Positions 1 through 8,345 are shown, counted from the first letter of the stretch. The stretch is DNA of 53,239 nucleotides from Arthrobacter mangrovi (GCF_026011795.1 NZ_BRVS01000022.1:1-53239), one strand, 5' to 3'. Program-made: numbers and translations. The notes: generated by a model from the letters alone, not told the origin.

Positions 1-130
1 TTTTTCATGGCCGCTTACAAATGACTAAGCGCACGGACGCCGCATGTTCTGGGTGGGGCGGAAGTGAAGTCGGAATGAGTTGTATGGCAATATTCGGCGC
101 CATCGTGTTTCGAGAAGGAAGGCGGAATCA

Positions 131-448
131 GTGAGCAGCAGGTTCGAGATTCACAGTGATGGGACAGGTGGCTACCGTCTTCTGCTCACCGACGAGCAGT
201 GTGGCCTCCTGTGCGCTGTCGGCTCGTTCCCCGACAAGCAGGCGGCAGCGAAAGCAGTCATGCAGGTTCGTGAAGCTGCTGCGACAGCCCACATCATCGA
301 TTTGAGTTCTGTACCGGGTGAAGCCGGGGCGCCGACGCTGGCGCCGGCCGAGGACGACCAACCCCGGGTCATACATGCAGTCTCTGCCAGGCAGAGGGTG
401 CGACGGGACAGCGGCGCGGAGCAGGCTCTGCTGCCAAGATCGGCATAA
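131..448 (+). CDS. DUF1508/YegP-like small protein
   Basis: Predicted protein of about 105 aa. Residues 4-55 follow the DUF1508 pattern: a FEIHSDGTGGYR strand, a stretch about a query or sample input, then an SFPDKQAAAKAV helix before a second helix. This fold is known from E. coli YegP as a small domain of unclear role. The rest of the chain (from about residue 65) is low-complexity and looks disordered. I chose the GTG at 131 because a purine-rich GAAGGAAGG lies 6-7 bases before it; an upstream ATG at 80 in the same frame would add 17 residues with no family similarity. It stands alone before glgX. Confidence 0.6.
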   Translation: MSSRFEIHSDGTGGYRLLLTDEQCGLLCAVGSFPDKQAAAKAVMQVREAAATAHIIDLSSVPGEAGAPTLAPAEDDQPRVIHAVSARQRVRRDSGAEQALLPRSA

Positions 449-528
449 ATCGTCGACTAGTGTAGGTGGCCCTCCGTTCCGATGCCGGGGGGCGTTAGTG
501 CGGAGGCCGGAAGGGGCGGACAGCAGCG

Positions 529-2736
529 GTGGAGGTCTGGGCAGGGAATGCGTATCCTCTGGGTGCCACGTATGACGGCAACGGCACGAACTTCGCTGTC
601 TTCAGCAGGGCCGCCACGCAGGTTTTCTTGTGCCTCTTTGACGACGACGGCGGCGAGACCCGGATCGCGTTGGAGGCGGTCGATGCCTATGTCTGGCACT
701 GCTATCTGCCTCATGTGCTGCCCGGGCAGCTGTACGGCTACCGCGTCGAAGGCCCGTACGACCCGGCCCAGGGACTGCGCTGCAACCCGCACAAGCTGCT
801 GCTTGATCCCTATGCGAAGGCCGTAACGGGCACGATCAGCTGGGATCAGGCCATGTTCTCCTACAATTTCGGTGATCCTGACTCGTTCAACGACCTTGAT
901 TCCGCGCCCTTCACTGCCAAGGGGGTGGTGATCAGCCCGTTCTTCGACTGGCAGGGCGACCGGCCCCCGAACATCCCGTACAACGACACCGTGATCTACG
1001 AGGCGCATGTCCGGGGACTGACCATGCTGCACCCGGAGGTGCCGGAGGAGGAGCGGGGCACCTTCGCCGGCGTGGCGCACCCCGCGGTCGTGGCGCACCT
1101 GCAGAAGCTGGGCGTCACCGCGATCGAGCTGATGCCGGTGCACCAGTTTGTCCATGACGGCACCCTGCAGGAAAGGGGTCTGTCGAACTATTGGGGCTAC
1201 AACACGATCGGCTTTTTCGCCCCGCACCACGCGTACGCCTCCACGCGCGAGCCCGGGCAGCAGGTCCAGGAATTCAAGGCCATGGTGCGCTCCCTGCACC
1301 AGGCGGGCATCGAGGTCATCCTGGACGTGGTGTACAACCACACCGCCGAGGGCAACCACCTCGGGCCCACACTGTCGTTCCGGGGCATCGACAACGAGGC
1401 CTACTACCGGCTGGTCGAGGAGGACCGGCGCTACTACATGGACTACACCGGCACCGGGAACACGGTCAATGTCCGTAACCCGCACTCGCTGCAGCTGCTC
1501 ATGGACTCGCTGCGCTACTGGGTAACCGAGATGCACGTGGACGGCTTCCGCTTTGACCTCGCGGCGACCTTGGCACGCGAGTTTTACGACGTGGACCGGC
1601 TTGCCAGCTTCTTCGACCTCGTGCAGCAGGACCCGGTCGTCTCGCAGGTGAAACTGATCGCCGAACCCTGGGACGTAGGTCCGGGCGGGTATCAGATCGG
1701 CAACTTCCCGCCGCTGTGGACGGAGTGGAACGGCAAATACCGGGACGCGGTGCGCGACTTCTGGCGTGGCGAACCGGGCACGCTGGGCGAATTCGCCTCC
1801 CGCCTGGCCGGGTCGGCAGACCTGTACGAGCATTCCGGCCGGCGTCCGGTGGCCTCGATCAACTTCGTCACCGCACACGACGGCTTCACCCTGCGCGACC
1901 TGGTCTCGTACAACGAGAAACACAACGAGGCGAACGGTGAGCACAACAACGACGGCGAGTCGCACAACCGCTCCTGGAACTGCGGCATCGAGGGCCCGAC
2001 CGCGGACGAGAAAGTCCTGGCACTGCGGGCACGCCAGCAGCGCAACTTCCTGGCCACACTGCTGCTGTCCCAGGGCGTGCCGATGCTGCTGCACGGGGAC
2101 GAGCTCGGCCGCACCCAGGAGGGCAACAACAACGCATACTGCCAGGACTCCGAACTGACCTGGGTACACTGGCAAGATACCGACCAGCCGCTGACTGAAT
2201 TCGCCGCCGCCGTGAGCAGACTGCGCCGCGAACATCCCACCTTCCGCCGGGGCAGGTTTTTCCAGGGCCGGCCGGTGCGCCGCTCCCAAGGCGAACGCCT
2301 CCCGGACATCGTCTGGCTGAACCTGGACGCCTCCCCCATGCTCCCGGAGGACTGGGACCGGGAACTGGCCCGGGCCATCGGCGTGTTCTATAACGGCGCC
2401 TGGATCGGTAAAGACAACCGCGGCCGGGCAATCACCGACGATAACTTCCTGCTCTACTTCAACTCCAACGAAAATCCTGTCGTGTTCACCCTGCCCCCGG
2501 CGGAATACGCCGCGCAATGGGAACAGGTGCTCGACACCGCGGGCCAGCGCGCGGACAGCCGGATCCTGGACGCAGACGGTGAAATCGACGTCACCGGCAA
2601 ATCCGTCCTGGTCCTACGGGCCCATACCCCGCCGCCCGAGGAACCGGACCACTCCGTGGCCGCGTCCCTTGCCATCCTCACCCGCAGCGCCCGCACCAGA
2701 ACCGTCGCCCGCACCGGCGGCACGCAACCATCCTGA
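529..2736 (+). CDS. glgX: Glycogen debranching enzyme GlgX
   Basis: Isoamylase-type debranching enzyme of family GH13, 735 aa, near the usual length of about 700. It hydrolyses alpha-1,6 branches of glycogen limit dextrins in the cytoplasm. An N-terminal CBM48-like domain (about 1-150) opens with the GNAYPLGATYDGNGTNFAVFS motif. The catalytic barrel shows the nucleophile region DGFRFDLA, the acid/base region IAEPWDVG and the TAHDGFTLRDLVSYNEKHN loop typical of GlgX. The start is taken as GTG 529, where the conserved N terminus begins, with GGAAGGGG upstream at 510-517. The trehalose genes treY and treZ that often sit with glgX in Actinobacteria are not in the window. It marks the end of ordinary chromosome before the cassette-like region. 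Confidence 0.95.
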   Translation: MEVWAGNAYPLGATYDGNGTNFAVFSRAATQVFLCLFDDDGGETRIALEAVDAYVWHCYLPHVLPGQLYGYRVEGPYDPAQGLRCNPHKLLLDPYAKAVTGTISWDQAMFSYNFGDPDSFNDLDSAPFTAKGVVISPFFDWQGDRPPNIPYNDTVIYEAHVRGLTMLHPEVPEEERGTFAGVAHPAVVAHLQKLGVTAIELMPVHQFVHDGTLQERGLSNYWGYNTIGFFAPHHAYASTREPGQQVQEFKAMVRSLHQAGIEVILDVVYNHTAEGNHLGPTLSFRGIDNEAYYRLVEEDRRYYMDYTGTGNTVNVRNPHSLQLLMDSLRYWVTEMHVDGFRFDLAATLAREFYDVDRLASFFDLVQQDPVVSQVKLIAEPWDVGPGGYQIGNFPPLWTEWNGKYRDAVRDFWRGEPGTLGEFASRLAGSADLYEHSGRRPVASINFVTAHDGFTLRDLVSYNEKHNEANGEHNNDGESHNRSWNCGIEGPTADEKVLALRARQQRNFLATLLLSQGVPMLLHGDELGRTQEGNNNAYCQDSELTWVHWQDTDQPLTEFAAAVSRLRREHPTFRRGRFFQGRPVRRSQGERLPDIVWLNLDASPMLPEDWDRELARAIGVFYNGAWIGKDNRGRAITDDNFLLYFNSNENPVVFTLPPAEYAAQWEQVLDTAGQRADSRILDADGEIDVTGKSVLVLRAHTPPPEEPDHSVAASLAILTRSARTRTVARTGGTQPS

Positions 2737-2774
2737 GCACGGACTCCCGCACCGTTGCACAAACGCTCGGAACC

Positions 2775-2791
2775 TATGCGCCGTTATCGGC
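2775..2791 (+). repeat. 17-bp cassette-border motif, copy 1
   Basis: Exact TATGCGCCGTTATCGGC, 39 bases after glgX. The motif contains GCCG and CGGC arms around TTAT, so it has dyad arms but a defined direction. It opens the first HhH unit. Confidence 0.7.
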
Positions 2792-2980
2792 ATTGGTCCC
2801 AGGGACCTTGTGTACCTGGGAGAAGGCCTGCGCCGAGCGGCATTCTAGTTAGGACCTGGCAGGAGGAGCCGCTGGCAATCGTTCGCCCGCTGCGGCGGCA
2901 TGCAGCCGGACCGAATGCCAGGGCCGTGGCCTCCGCCATTCCAAGAGGACTGTCCATTCGCAAAGTGGAACACTGAACGC

Positions 2981-3169
2981 ATGCAACCAGACCGTGGGCC
3001 CACGTTCGCTGGCATCAACGTAGGCCGGCCGGCCGCCGGTGCCCTCATTGATGCCGGCTACTCCTCCATATCCGACCTGCCCGAGGATCTGGAGGAGCTC
3101 AAGAGTCTTCACGGCATCGGCCCGAAGGCCATTCGGCTGCTCAGAACAGCCCGGGAGCAAGGAAGCTAA
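2981..3169 (+). CDS. Small helix-hairpin-helix protein, copy 1
   Basis: Predicted 62-aa protein with one helix-hairpin-helix motif, including ELKSLHGIGPKAIRLLRTA near the C terminus and a NVGRPAAGALIDAGYSSI segment before it. This two-part pattern is typical of small HhH proteins annotated as DNA-binding. The start is ATG 2981: no ribosome site is seen and a GAACAC box lies about 7 bases upstream, suggesting a leaderless mRNA; the second copy has the better box TAACACT. Almost the whole unit, including about 180 bases upstream, is duplicated at 26.04-26.53 kb. The two proteins differ by only one residue (S versus R before LHGIG). Both copies sit between copies of the 17-bp motif. Confidence 0.65.
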   Translation: MQPDRGPTFAGINVGRPAAGALIDAGYSSISDLPEDLEELKSLHGIGPKAIRLLRTAREQGS

Positions 3170-3228
3170 AACCGCCGGCTCAAGACGGCAGCTAGCGATG
3201 ACCGACAGACGCATGCCGAGTCACGACA

Positions 3229-3245
3229 TATGCGCCGTTATCGGC
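3229..3245 (+). repeat. 17-bp cassette-border motif, copy 2
   Basis: Exact TATGCGCCGTTATCGGC, closing the first HhH unit and opening the RES/antitoxin unit. The preceding bases (GAGTCACGACA) are shared with the copy at 26512, and the similarity between the two loci ends at the last base of the motif. Confidence 0.75.
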
Positions 3246-3275
3246 TTTTCGCGACCGCACACGTTGACCGTCAGG

Positions 3276-4040
3276 TCAGCGGCAGGAGGCCCCATAGAGG
3301 CTCAGTACATAGTCGAGGTCACCGTCGTGTGGCTGGATCTCGTCTTCGCTGATGATGTCTACCGGTTCGGGTCCAAGGCCGTCATCGGTGCGGCGCATCC
3401 AGTAGGCCCAGCAGGTGCCGCCGCCGAATTTTGAATGGAATTTCGCGCCGGCGGGGTAGCTTCCGTCGTCGAGGACCTGCTCACGGATCCATTGGGCAAT
3501 GAGTGTCGTCGCTTCCCTGTTCTCACCCGTTAGGGTTCCCAGGGTGATGCCGGCGATCCCGAGCTGTTCCTCGAATGCCTCGCCGAGGAATCTGTTGAGG
3601 GCGGCGACGGACTCGGCCGCGGTGAGATCAACCCAGGAGGCGAGGGTGTTCATGCGCAGCCGGTACATCAGCCGTCCGTCGCGCCAGCTCGCGGGCAGCC
3701 AGCCGGGCATCATGTTGCCGTTGCGGGCCCAGTCCTCCTCCACGAGCTTCTGGGCGTTCTCTTTTGTGATTCCGAACTGTTCGGCGGCGAAGGCGACGGC
3801 GGAGTTGAACTGGTCGCCGACGCGGGTGGGGGCGAGGGTTTCGGCGTAGGCTGTCCGCCGGTCGCCGGCCAGGTAGATTGTCGTGCCCGGAGTATCGAAG
3901 CGGGACCATCCGGAGCGGTTCGTCCCTGGCAGGTCCGGCCGGGGTCGGGGGTTCAGCGGTCCGTAGGAGCTCTTGGCGATCCGGTAGCCGGTCAAGCGGG
4001 TGTCGATGAGGGCCAGGCCGGTTTCGGTGCAGATTCGCAT
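3276..4040 (-). CDS. RES-domain toxin
   Basis: 254-aa RES-family protein. RES toxins (MbcT, ParT) degrade or modify NAD+ or related cofactors in the cytoplasm and are held in check by an Xre/MbcA/ParS-type antitoxin. Visible hallmarks are GYRIAKSSYGPLN near the N terminus (conserved Arg), IYLAGDRRTAYAETLA (conserved Glu) and a C-terminal serine-containing stretch around FHSKFGGGTCWAYW. I start it at ATG 4040 because this overlaps the antitoxin stop as TGATG, implying coupled translation; longer upstream reading would run through the antitoxin gene. The pair occupies a unit between the motifs at 3229 and 4574. It looks intact. Confidence 0.85.
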   Translation of the reverse strand: MRICTETGLALIDTRLTGYRIAKSSYGPLNPRPRPDLPGTNRSGWSRFDTPGTTIYLAGDRRTAYAETLAPTRVGDQFNSAVAFAAEQFGITKENAQKLVEEDWARNGNMMPGWLPASWRDGRLMYRLRMNTLASWVDLTAAESVAALNRFLGEAFEEQLGIAGITLGTLTGENREATTLIAQWIREQVLDDGSYPAGAKFHSKFGGGTCWAYWMRRTDDGLGPEPVDIISEDEIQPHDGDLDYVLSLYGASCR

Positions 4041-4423
4041 CAACCGGCGAACCGGTCTTCGGTCATGGCGACCGCCGCGTCCATCACTTCCTTGGAGCGC
4101 AATTCGCTGATGGCCTGGATGGGAGATACTTCGCCGAGCCACGGGTTGGCTCCGATGAACCAGAGACGGGCGACGTGCTCGCCTTCCACGCTGGAGACGG
4201 CCGTCCATGCACGGTGGGCCAGCTGCAGGCGCGCCTGGGCTTCGGGCTTCGGCTCAGGGCCGTCGGTACGGGCCCACTTGTAGCTGATCTTCGGATCCTT
4301 GCTGCCGGCGAGGGCCGCCACCAGGGTGGCGCCGAGGGAACTGTTGAGCTGGCGGACGATCTCGCGGATGCCCAGCCGCGCGGTGCCCGCGTGGGCTGCG
4401 CCAATGTCGATGGAAATACTCAT
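4040..4423 (-). CDS. Xre/MbcA/ParS-type antitoxin
   Basis: 127-aa partner of the RES toxin. The C-terminal part (about 75-127), with LWFIGANPWLGEVSPIQAISEL, matches the DUF2384 toxin-binding domain. The N-terminal half has the helical pattern of the Xre-like DNA-binding domain (IREIVRQLNSSLGATLVAALAG). It is expected to bind the toxin and repress the shared promoter. The start is ATG 4423 with GGAGAGGAG about 8 bases upstream; a TAGAGT box about 40 bases upstream is a possible -10. Its stop overlaps the toxin start by one base. Confidence 0.8.
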   Translation of the reverse strand: MSISIDIGAAHAGTARLGIREIVRQLNSSLGATLVAALAGSKDPKISYKWARTDGPEPKPEAQARLQLAHRAWTAVSSVEGEHVARLWFIGANPWLGEVSPIQAISELRSKEVMDAAVAMTEDRFAG

Positions 4424-4573
4424 GGGGTCGCTCCTCTCCTGCTCTGTCAGTCCACTCTATCCGTCCTGCCACAAGTAATCCACCAAAAAGCCACGCCTGG
4501 GGTCAAGACGGCGAAGGCTACGGATGAGCGGCCATGGAGCTGTCCGAGATCCAGGTCTTCCGCGCTCTCCTCT

Positions 4574-4590
4574 CATGTGCGCCGTTATCT
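4574..4590 (+). repeat. 17-bp cassette-border motif, copy 3
   Basis: TGTGCGCCGTTATCTGC, two mismatches to the consensus, closing the RES/antitoxin unit on its upstream side. Confidence 0.6.
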
Positions 4591-4722
4591 GCAGATGTCT
4601 GAGTCAAGCTGCCGGATCTGCTCCTGCTGCCGGTTCGGCCTCCCTGGGACCTCAAAAGGGGGAAGCCATCAAATCCGGGGAAGCATTTAGACTCAAGGCG
4701 TTGGGGAGGAAGCGATGGTTTT

Positions 4723-4944
4723 ATGGTGCTCAAATCGTACTGCCTGCCGGAGGCGTTCTTTCCTGAATACCTGGGCTCACTGTCCGTGGACGACCTGGTC
4801 CGCTTGTCGGCAGAGTTACAGGAACAGGCCTTCAGGGAGTGCAACAGCCGTGCGGGTTGGGCACGGCAGGAAACCCTGATGAGGCAGGCGCTGGTCGACC
4901 TCGTGCTCGCCTTCCGGCAAGAGGGTTGCGGGCGGGCTGGCTGA
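4723..4944 (+). CDS. Hypothetical small protein (73 aa)
   Basis: Unrecognised 73-aa protein, mostly helical by pattern (LSVDDLVRLSAELQEQAFREC, then ETLMRQALVDLVLAFRQEG). No membrane segment and no known motif. The ATG at 4723 follows AGGAAG at a loose distance (about 12 bases), so the start is tentative. It stands alone after the third border motif and may be the cargo of that unit. Codon use is consistent with a real gene but there is no stronger support. Confidence 0.4.
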   Translation: MVLKSYCLPEAFFPEYLGSLSVDDLVRLSAELQEQAFRECNSRAGWARQETLMRQALVDLVLAFRQEGCGRAG

Positions 4945-5272
4945 CTGTTGTTTCCCGCGGCAATGCTTGATAACCGGTTCCGGGACTTTCAGGCAGTCTC
5001 TTTGCCGGTAATGCTCTGTCCGTCCCCGTCAGGGGGCTTCCACCGTTCATGAAGCTTTGCTTCGGCACCGCGACGCCGGCGCATCTGATCGCGAGAGCCT
5101 TCGATCCTTCCGGACGGAGAAAATGCGCGTTCCTGCCTGCACGCAGCGTCCCACGAACAGCAGAGGGAAGGTGCGGACATTCACACGCGCGCGTAGCGAC
5201 CCGGATCCTCTGGCTTCGAGCCGATTATGCGCCGGGCGCTCCGTTCCAGGGCATGCGGCCTATAGTGGGGGG

Positions 5273-5698
5273 ATGCCGGACCTTAACAACTGGCCGACGG
5301 CGCGGTTGTTGTCCACTGCCGCGCGACTGGTCGAGCATGCCTGGGATGAACAGCTCGCATCCCTGGGCCTGACCCATGCCGGGAGGATTGCGTTGGAAGT
5401 TCTCGATGCCGGCGGTCCCATGGTGCAGGCTGCGGTCGCTGCCGGCGTGCGCGTGCAGGCGCAGACCATGGGGAAGACCTTATCGAGGCTGCAGGCTCAC
5501 GGGCACATCACGCGGGTGCCGAATCAGGCGGACAGGCGCTCCCACCGGGTGGCCGTTTCCGACCTCGGGAGAGCGGTGCTGGTTCGGGCCCGGGAGCTTG
5601 AGCTGACGTTGGCTCCCGGAGGGGACGCCGACGCGGTGGAATTGCGCGACAAGCTGGCGGCCGTCATTCGCCGGCTTGGGTCTGACCGCTGGGGGTAG
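5273..5698 (+). CDS. MarR-family transcriptional regulator
   Basis: 141-aa winged-helix regulator. The recognition region QAAVAAGVRVQAQTMGKTLS, the wing with NQADRRSHRVAVSDLGRAVL, and the flanking helices are typical of MarR proteins, which repress drug, oxidative-stress or catabolic genes as dimers. The start is ATG 5273; TATAGT at 5261-5266 ends six bases before it, which suggests a leaderless transcript. A longer in-frame reading upstream lacks family similarity. A second, decayed copy with the same upstream bases (TGCGCCGGGCGC to the start) lies at 11359. No obvious target gene is adjacent, so its regulon is unknown. Confidence 0.8.
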   Translation: MPDLNNWPTARLLSTAARLVEHAWDEQLASLGLTHAGRIALEVLDAGGPMVQAAVAAGVRVQAQTMGKTLSRLQAHGHITRVPNQADRRSHRVAVSDLGRAVLVRARELELTLAPGGDADAVELRDKLAAVIRRLGSDRWG

Positions 5699-6251
5699 AT
5701 AGAGGGGGACCCGGAGTGAGCGCGACGAATCGGGCTCCCAACCGGACAGATTCGCCGGCATCGGCGTGTTGGCTGCCCCTAGGCCTGGGGCACCGATGTA
5801 CCGGTCAAATATCTCCCCGAAGATCATCGCCTGCATCGGGTCCGATGACGACGATCATTACTGTCCCGGGTTTTGGTGGGTGCCGGCTGCCGTCAGCAAT
5901 GGAGGCGAACATCGCCGGGCCTGCGGCCGGCGCGCCGTAGGCCACGCTCAGCCCTGCGTGTCCGTGCCGGGGTTGGCTTCACGCCTGTGGCGGGGTGAGG
6001 AGAACCGGTCCTCTGCGCAGGTCTGGGGGACTTCCCGGCCAGGTCTGGGGGACTTCCCGGCTAGGGGAACTATTTCCTTGGTGCCATATCGCCGGGTCCC
6101 TATCAGGGCTAACGTAAGGAGTAGACCCTGCGCGTTTGAATTCGCCCCCGGCAGGGGCCGGTTCAGGATCGATTTGTTTCGTACGGTGCACCCGGCGCCG
6201 GTGGAAACACTACTAAGGCCTTCCAGCCAAAGGCGAAGGAAGGCAACAGCG
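5699..6251. other. Gene-free stretch with 22-bp tandem repeat
   Basis: I see no convincing gene between the MarR stop and the DevR-like start. The notable element is a 22-bp unit repeated twice in direct tandem at 6018-6061; its core GGGGGACTTCCCGG is a near palindrome. It lies about 190-235 bases before the response regulator gene and could be its operator. A good ribosome site, AAGGAAGG, is at 6236-6243. Confidence 0.5.
6018..6061 (+). promoter_or_regulatory. 22-bp tandem repeat, candidate operator
   Basis: Two perfect 22-bp copies (6018-6039 and 6040-6061), each containing GGGGGACTTCCCGG. The GGGACTT...CCC core recalls the GGGAC/GTCCC halves of DevR/DosR boxes. It sits upstream of a DevR-like gene, so autoregulation is possible but unproven. 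Confidence 0.4.
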
Positions 6252-7136
6252 ATGACTGGTGCAGGACTTCACGCAAAGCACCCTTTAACGGCCCGGGGCG
6301 TTTATCTGCTCGACGACCACGAGGTCGTGAGGCGGGGCCTGCGCCAGCTATTGGAATTCGATGATCGCCGTATCGCCGGGGAATCAGGGTCTGCGCGCGA
6401 AGCGGTCCGGCGGATCCCTGCCCTTCGCCCCGAGCTGGTCATCATCGGTGCCGATTTTCCGGACGGTGCCGGTGCGGACGTGTGCCGGGCCATCGCCGTG
6501 GCGGACGCGCGCATCAGGTGCGTGCTGATGACCGGGGACTGCGACGAACAGGTGCTGATCGATGCCATTCTGGCCGGGGCGTGGGGGTGCCTGTCCAAAG
6601 GAGATGACAATAGCGAACAACTCAGGCTGATCCGACGGGCCCTGGCAGGGCACACCGCGTACAGCGCCCGGTTCCGAACCGTAATCACGGCCCCGGTCTC
6701 CCCGTCTCGGCAGCAACGGCCGGATGAGGGACTCCTGACTCTGACTAAACGGGAAATGACCGTCGCCATCGGCCTCGGGAAAGGGCAGAGCAACCGCCAG
6801 ATCAGTCAGGAGATGTCTCTGGCGGAAAAGACCGTGAAGAACATGGTCTCGACCATCCTGCGGAAACTGGGCGCGGCGCGCAGAACGCAGGCCGCCGTGC
6901 TCGTCACCAGGGCACTGGATTACTCGGAAGACACCGCAAACCGTGGCTACCGGTCCAGCCGGTTCCCGGAACTGATCCCCGAGGTCACGGCCGCGCTGCT
7001 GAACTGCATCAGCGAAACCGGCACCGTGCCGCCAACGGACGAAGCGCGGACAGCAAACGCGGCCCGGCTTGCCGACGCCCTGACCCTGACCCGGACCGGG
7101 CCGACGGTCACCGGCCCTCGACCGGGCAGTACGTAG
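6252..7136 (+). CDS. DevR/NarL-like response regulator with atypical receiver
   Basis: 294-aa regulator with an N-terminal receiver (about 16-130) and a LuxR-type helix-turn-helix (about 162-218; LTKREMTVAIGLGKGQSNRQI then SLAEKTVKNMVSTILRKLG). The acidic pair DDHE (21-24) and the SKGD lysine are present. The segment that normally carries the phosphoacceptor reads VIIGADFPDG: the position four residues before the proline, Asp in DosR, is Gly66, with Asp68 two residues later. It may be phosphorylation-independent. The C terminus extends about 70 residues beyond the usual end. The start is ATG 6252, 8 bases after AAGGAAGG. No kinase is adjacent; a DevS-like kinase without its histidine lies at 46.4 kb. 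Confidence 0.8.
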   Translation: MTGAGLHAKHPLTARGVYLLDDHEVVRRGLRQLLEFDDRRIAGESGSAREAVRRIPALRPELVIIGADFPDGAGADVCRAIAVADARIRCVLMTGDCDEQVLIDAILAGAWGCLSKGDDNSEQLRLIRRALAGHTAYSARFRTVITAPVSPSRQQRPDEGLLTLTKREMTVAIGLGKGQSNRQISQEMSLAEKTVKNMVSTILRKLGAARRTQAAVLVTRALDYSEDTANRGYRSSRFPELIPEVTAALLNCISETGTVPPTDEARTANAARLADALTLTRTGPTVTGPRPGST

Positions 7137-7513
7137 GGGTTTTGTCGGATGGGTGCGAAGCGGAACCAGTGAAGTGTCACCAGGCCGCCTATACGGGCCT
7201 TGATCACCGGTGCCTGCGCTCCCGGCTGCGCCGTGCCATCATACTGCGGGCAGATGGCGGTGGCGTGCGGTGATCGGGTGCTTGGCGCGGGGTGTGTCAG
7301 TCTTGTTCACAGGCTCCTTGCGGCAATCGGCACCCGGCATACGGAAAGGCTCCCGGACAAACCCCCATAGCCGTCGTGCCCTTCCGGCAACCTGTCGGGC
7401 TGAGACCCGCGGCCCGACAGGCTTTGCTGCGCCCGGCCGCCAGCACCTTCCGGGCCGCTGTCGCGGTTTCGCCGGCGAACCGCCCGGGATGCCGGGCGGG
7501 CGTACGCTGAGAT
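7137..7513. other. Gene-free stretch with stem-loop
   Basis: No convincing gene. A perfect 10-bp stem, CCTGTCGGGC (7391-7400) with GCCCGACAGG (7412-7421), encloses an 11-base loop and could act as a terminator, though no clear T-run follows. TACGCT at 7503-7508 lies five bases before the next ATG and is a candidate -10 for a leaderless transcript. Confidence 0.4.
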
Positions 7514-8008
7514 ATGACGACTAATTATGTCCGGGGTGCTTCCATCACCAGCGCCGCGTCCCGTGTGGAAATCCAGGACATGCTCACCGACTACGGTGCC
7601 ACCGGATTCCGCTGCGGCTGGGAGGAGGGCAGGGTAGCCATCGCCTTCACCGCCGGTGAACGTCGGTTCCGATTCGTCCTCGCCCTTCCCGGTTCGGCAG
7701 ACCTAGCCGGTTCTGTCGGTGATCGGCTGCAGCCGCGCAGGCAGGGGACGGGCACTAAGTCTGTGGAGGAGCAGGCCCGCTGGTGCTGGCACAGACTGTC
7801 CCTGCTGATCCGTGCGAAGCTGGAGGCCGTAGCCTCGGGGATCGTCTCCTTCGATCAGGAGTTCCTGGCCTACATGGTCCTGCCCGGAGGGGGCACCGTT
7901 TTCCAGGACGCGGCACCGGCCATCGGCACCGCATACGCCACCGGGGTGCACACCGGACTTCTTAGGCAGGACGGCAGGCAGCCAGGGCTAGGCCCGGAAA
8001 ATCCATAA
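7514..8008 (+). CDS. Conserved hypothetical protein, phage/mobile-element type
   Basis: 164-aa protein, not matched to a known function. Its central part (EEQARWCWHRLSLLIRAKLEAV followed by an FDQEFLAYMVLPGGGTV segment) resembles a family I associate with phage, plasmid and genomic-island genes of Actinobacteria; this is recalled, not searched. The N-terminal half has a strand pattern (GVATGFRCGWEEG-like, then RVAIAFTAGERRFRFVLALP). No transmembrane segment. The ATG 7514 has no ribosome site but a TACGCT box just upstream, suggesting leaderless expression. It is followed 27 bases later by another small hypothetical gene, probably co-transcribed. Confidence 0.6.
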   Translation: MTTNYVRGASITSAASRVEIQDMLTDYGATGFRCGWEEGRVAIAFTAGERRFRFVLALPGSADLAGSVGDRLQPRRQGTGTKSVEEQARWCWHRLSLLIRAKLEAVASGIVSFDQEFLAYMVLPGGGTVFQDAAPAIGTAYATGVHTGLLRQDGRQPGLGPENP

Positions 8009-8035
8009 AGTCAATCACCAGGCAGGAGTACGGGC

Positions 8036-8272
8036 ATGAACGAGTCAGAGACATCACTGGTTATCAGGGCCGGGGCCGAGCTGCTCCGCGCCGCATCCTC
8101 CGATCCCCGGTCCAACGAAGGCTACCGTACGGTCAAAACCAATATCGCCATGGCCTTGGACAACATCGCGGCAGCGCTGAGCAACTTTGAGGCCGCCGGT
8201 GGAACCGTTAGCCGCTCAACCGGCTGGGTCCAGGACCTGAACCGGGTGGCCGATGACCTGAGGGACGGATAA
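8036..8272 (+). CDS. Hypothetical helical protein (78 aa)
   Basis: Unrecognised 78-aa protein, highly helical and acidic (SLVIRAGAELLRAASSD, then VKTNIAMALDNIAAALSNF). The ATG at 8036 is preceded by AGGCAGGAG at a suitable distance. It follows the phage-type hypothetical gene by 27 bases in the same direction. No membrane segment, no enzyme motif. Confidence 0.55.
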   Translation: MNESETSLVIRAGAELLRAASSDPRSNEGYRTVKTNIAMALDNIAAALSNFEAAGGTVSRSTGWVQDLNRVADDLRDG

Positions 8273-8345
8273 AGCCCGCATCGGCCTTTCCTCTTACTTC
8301 TCGATGCTGTACTTAGCCTTGCTGCTTTGACTCCGGAAGTTGACG

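Noticed and set aside
457-2517. Long open frame antisense to glgX (686 codons)
   Set aside because: High-GC shadow of glgX: no recognisable domain, composition driven by codon third positions of the sense gene.
5225-5241. TATGCGCC before the MarR gene as a further border motif
   Set aside because: Only the first eight or nine bases match, and the second MarR copy reads CGTGCGCCGGGCGC, so the bases belong to the MarR upstream region.
5766-6251. 162-residue N-terminal extension of the DevR-like protein
   Set aside because: The extension crosses the tandem repeat, has no family similarity, and ATG 6252 has a good ribosome site.
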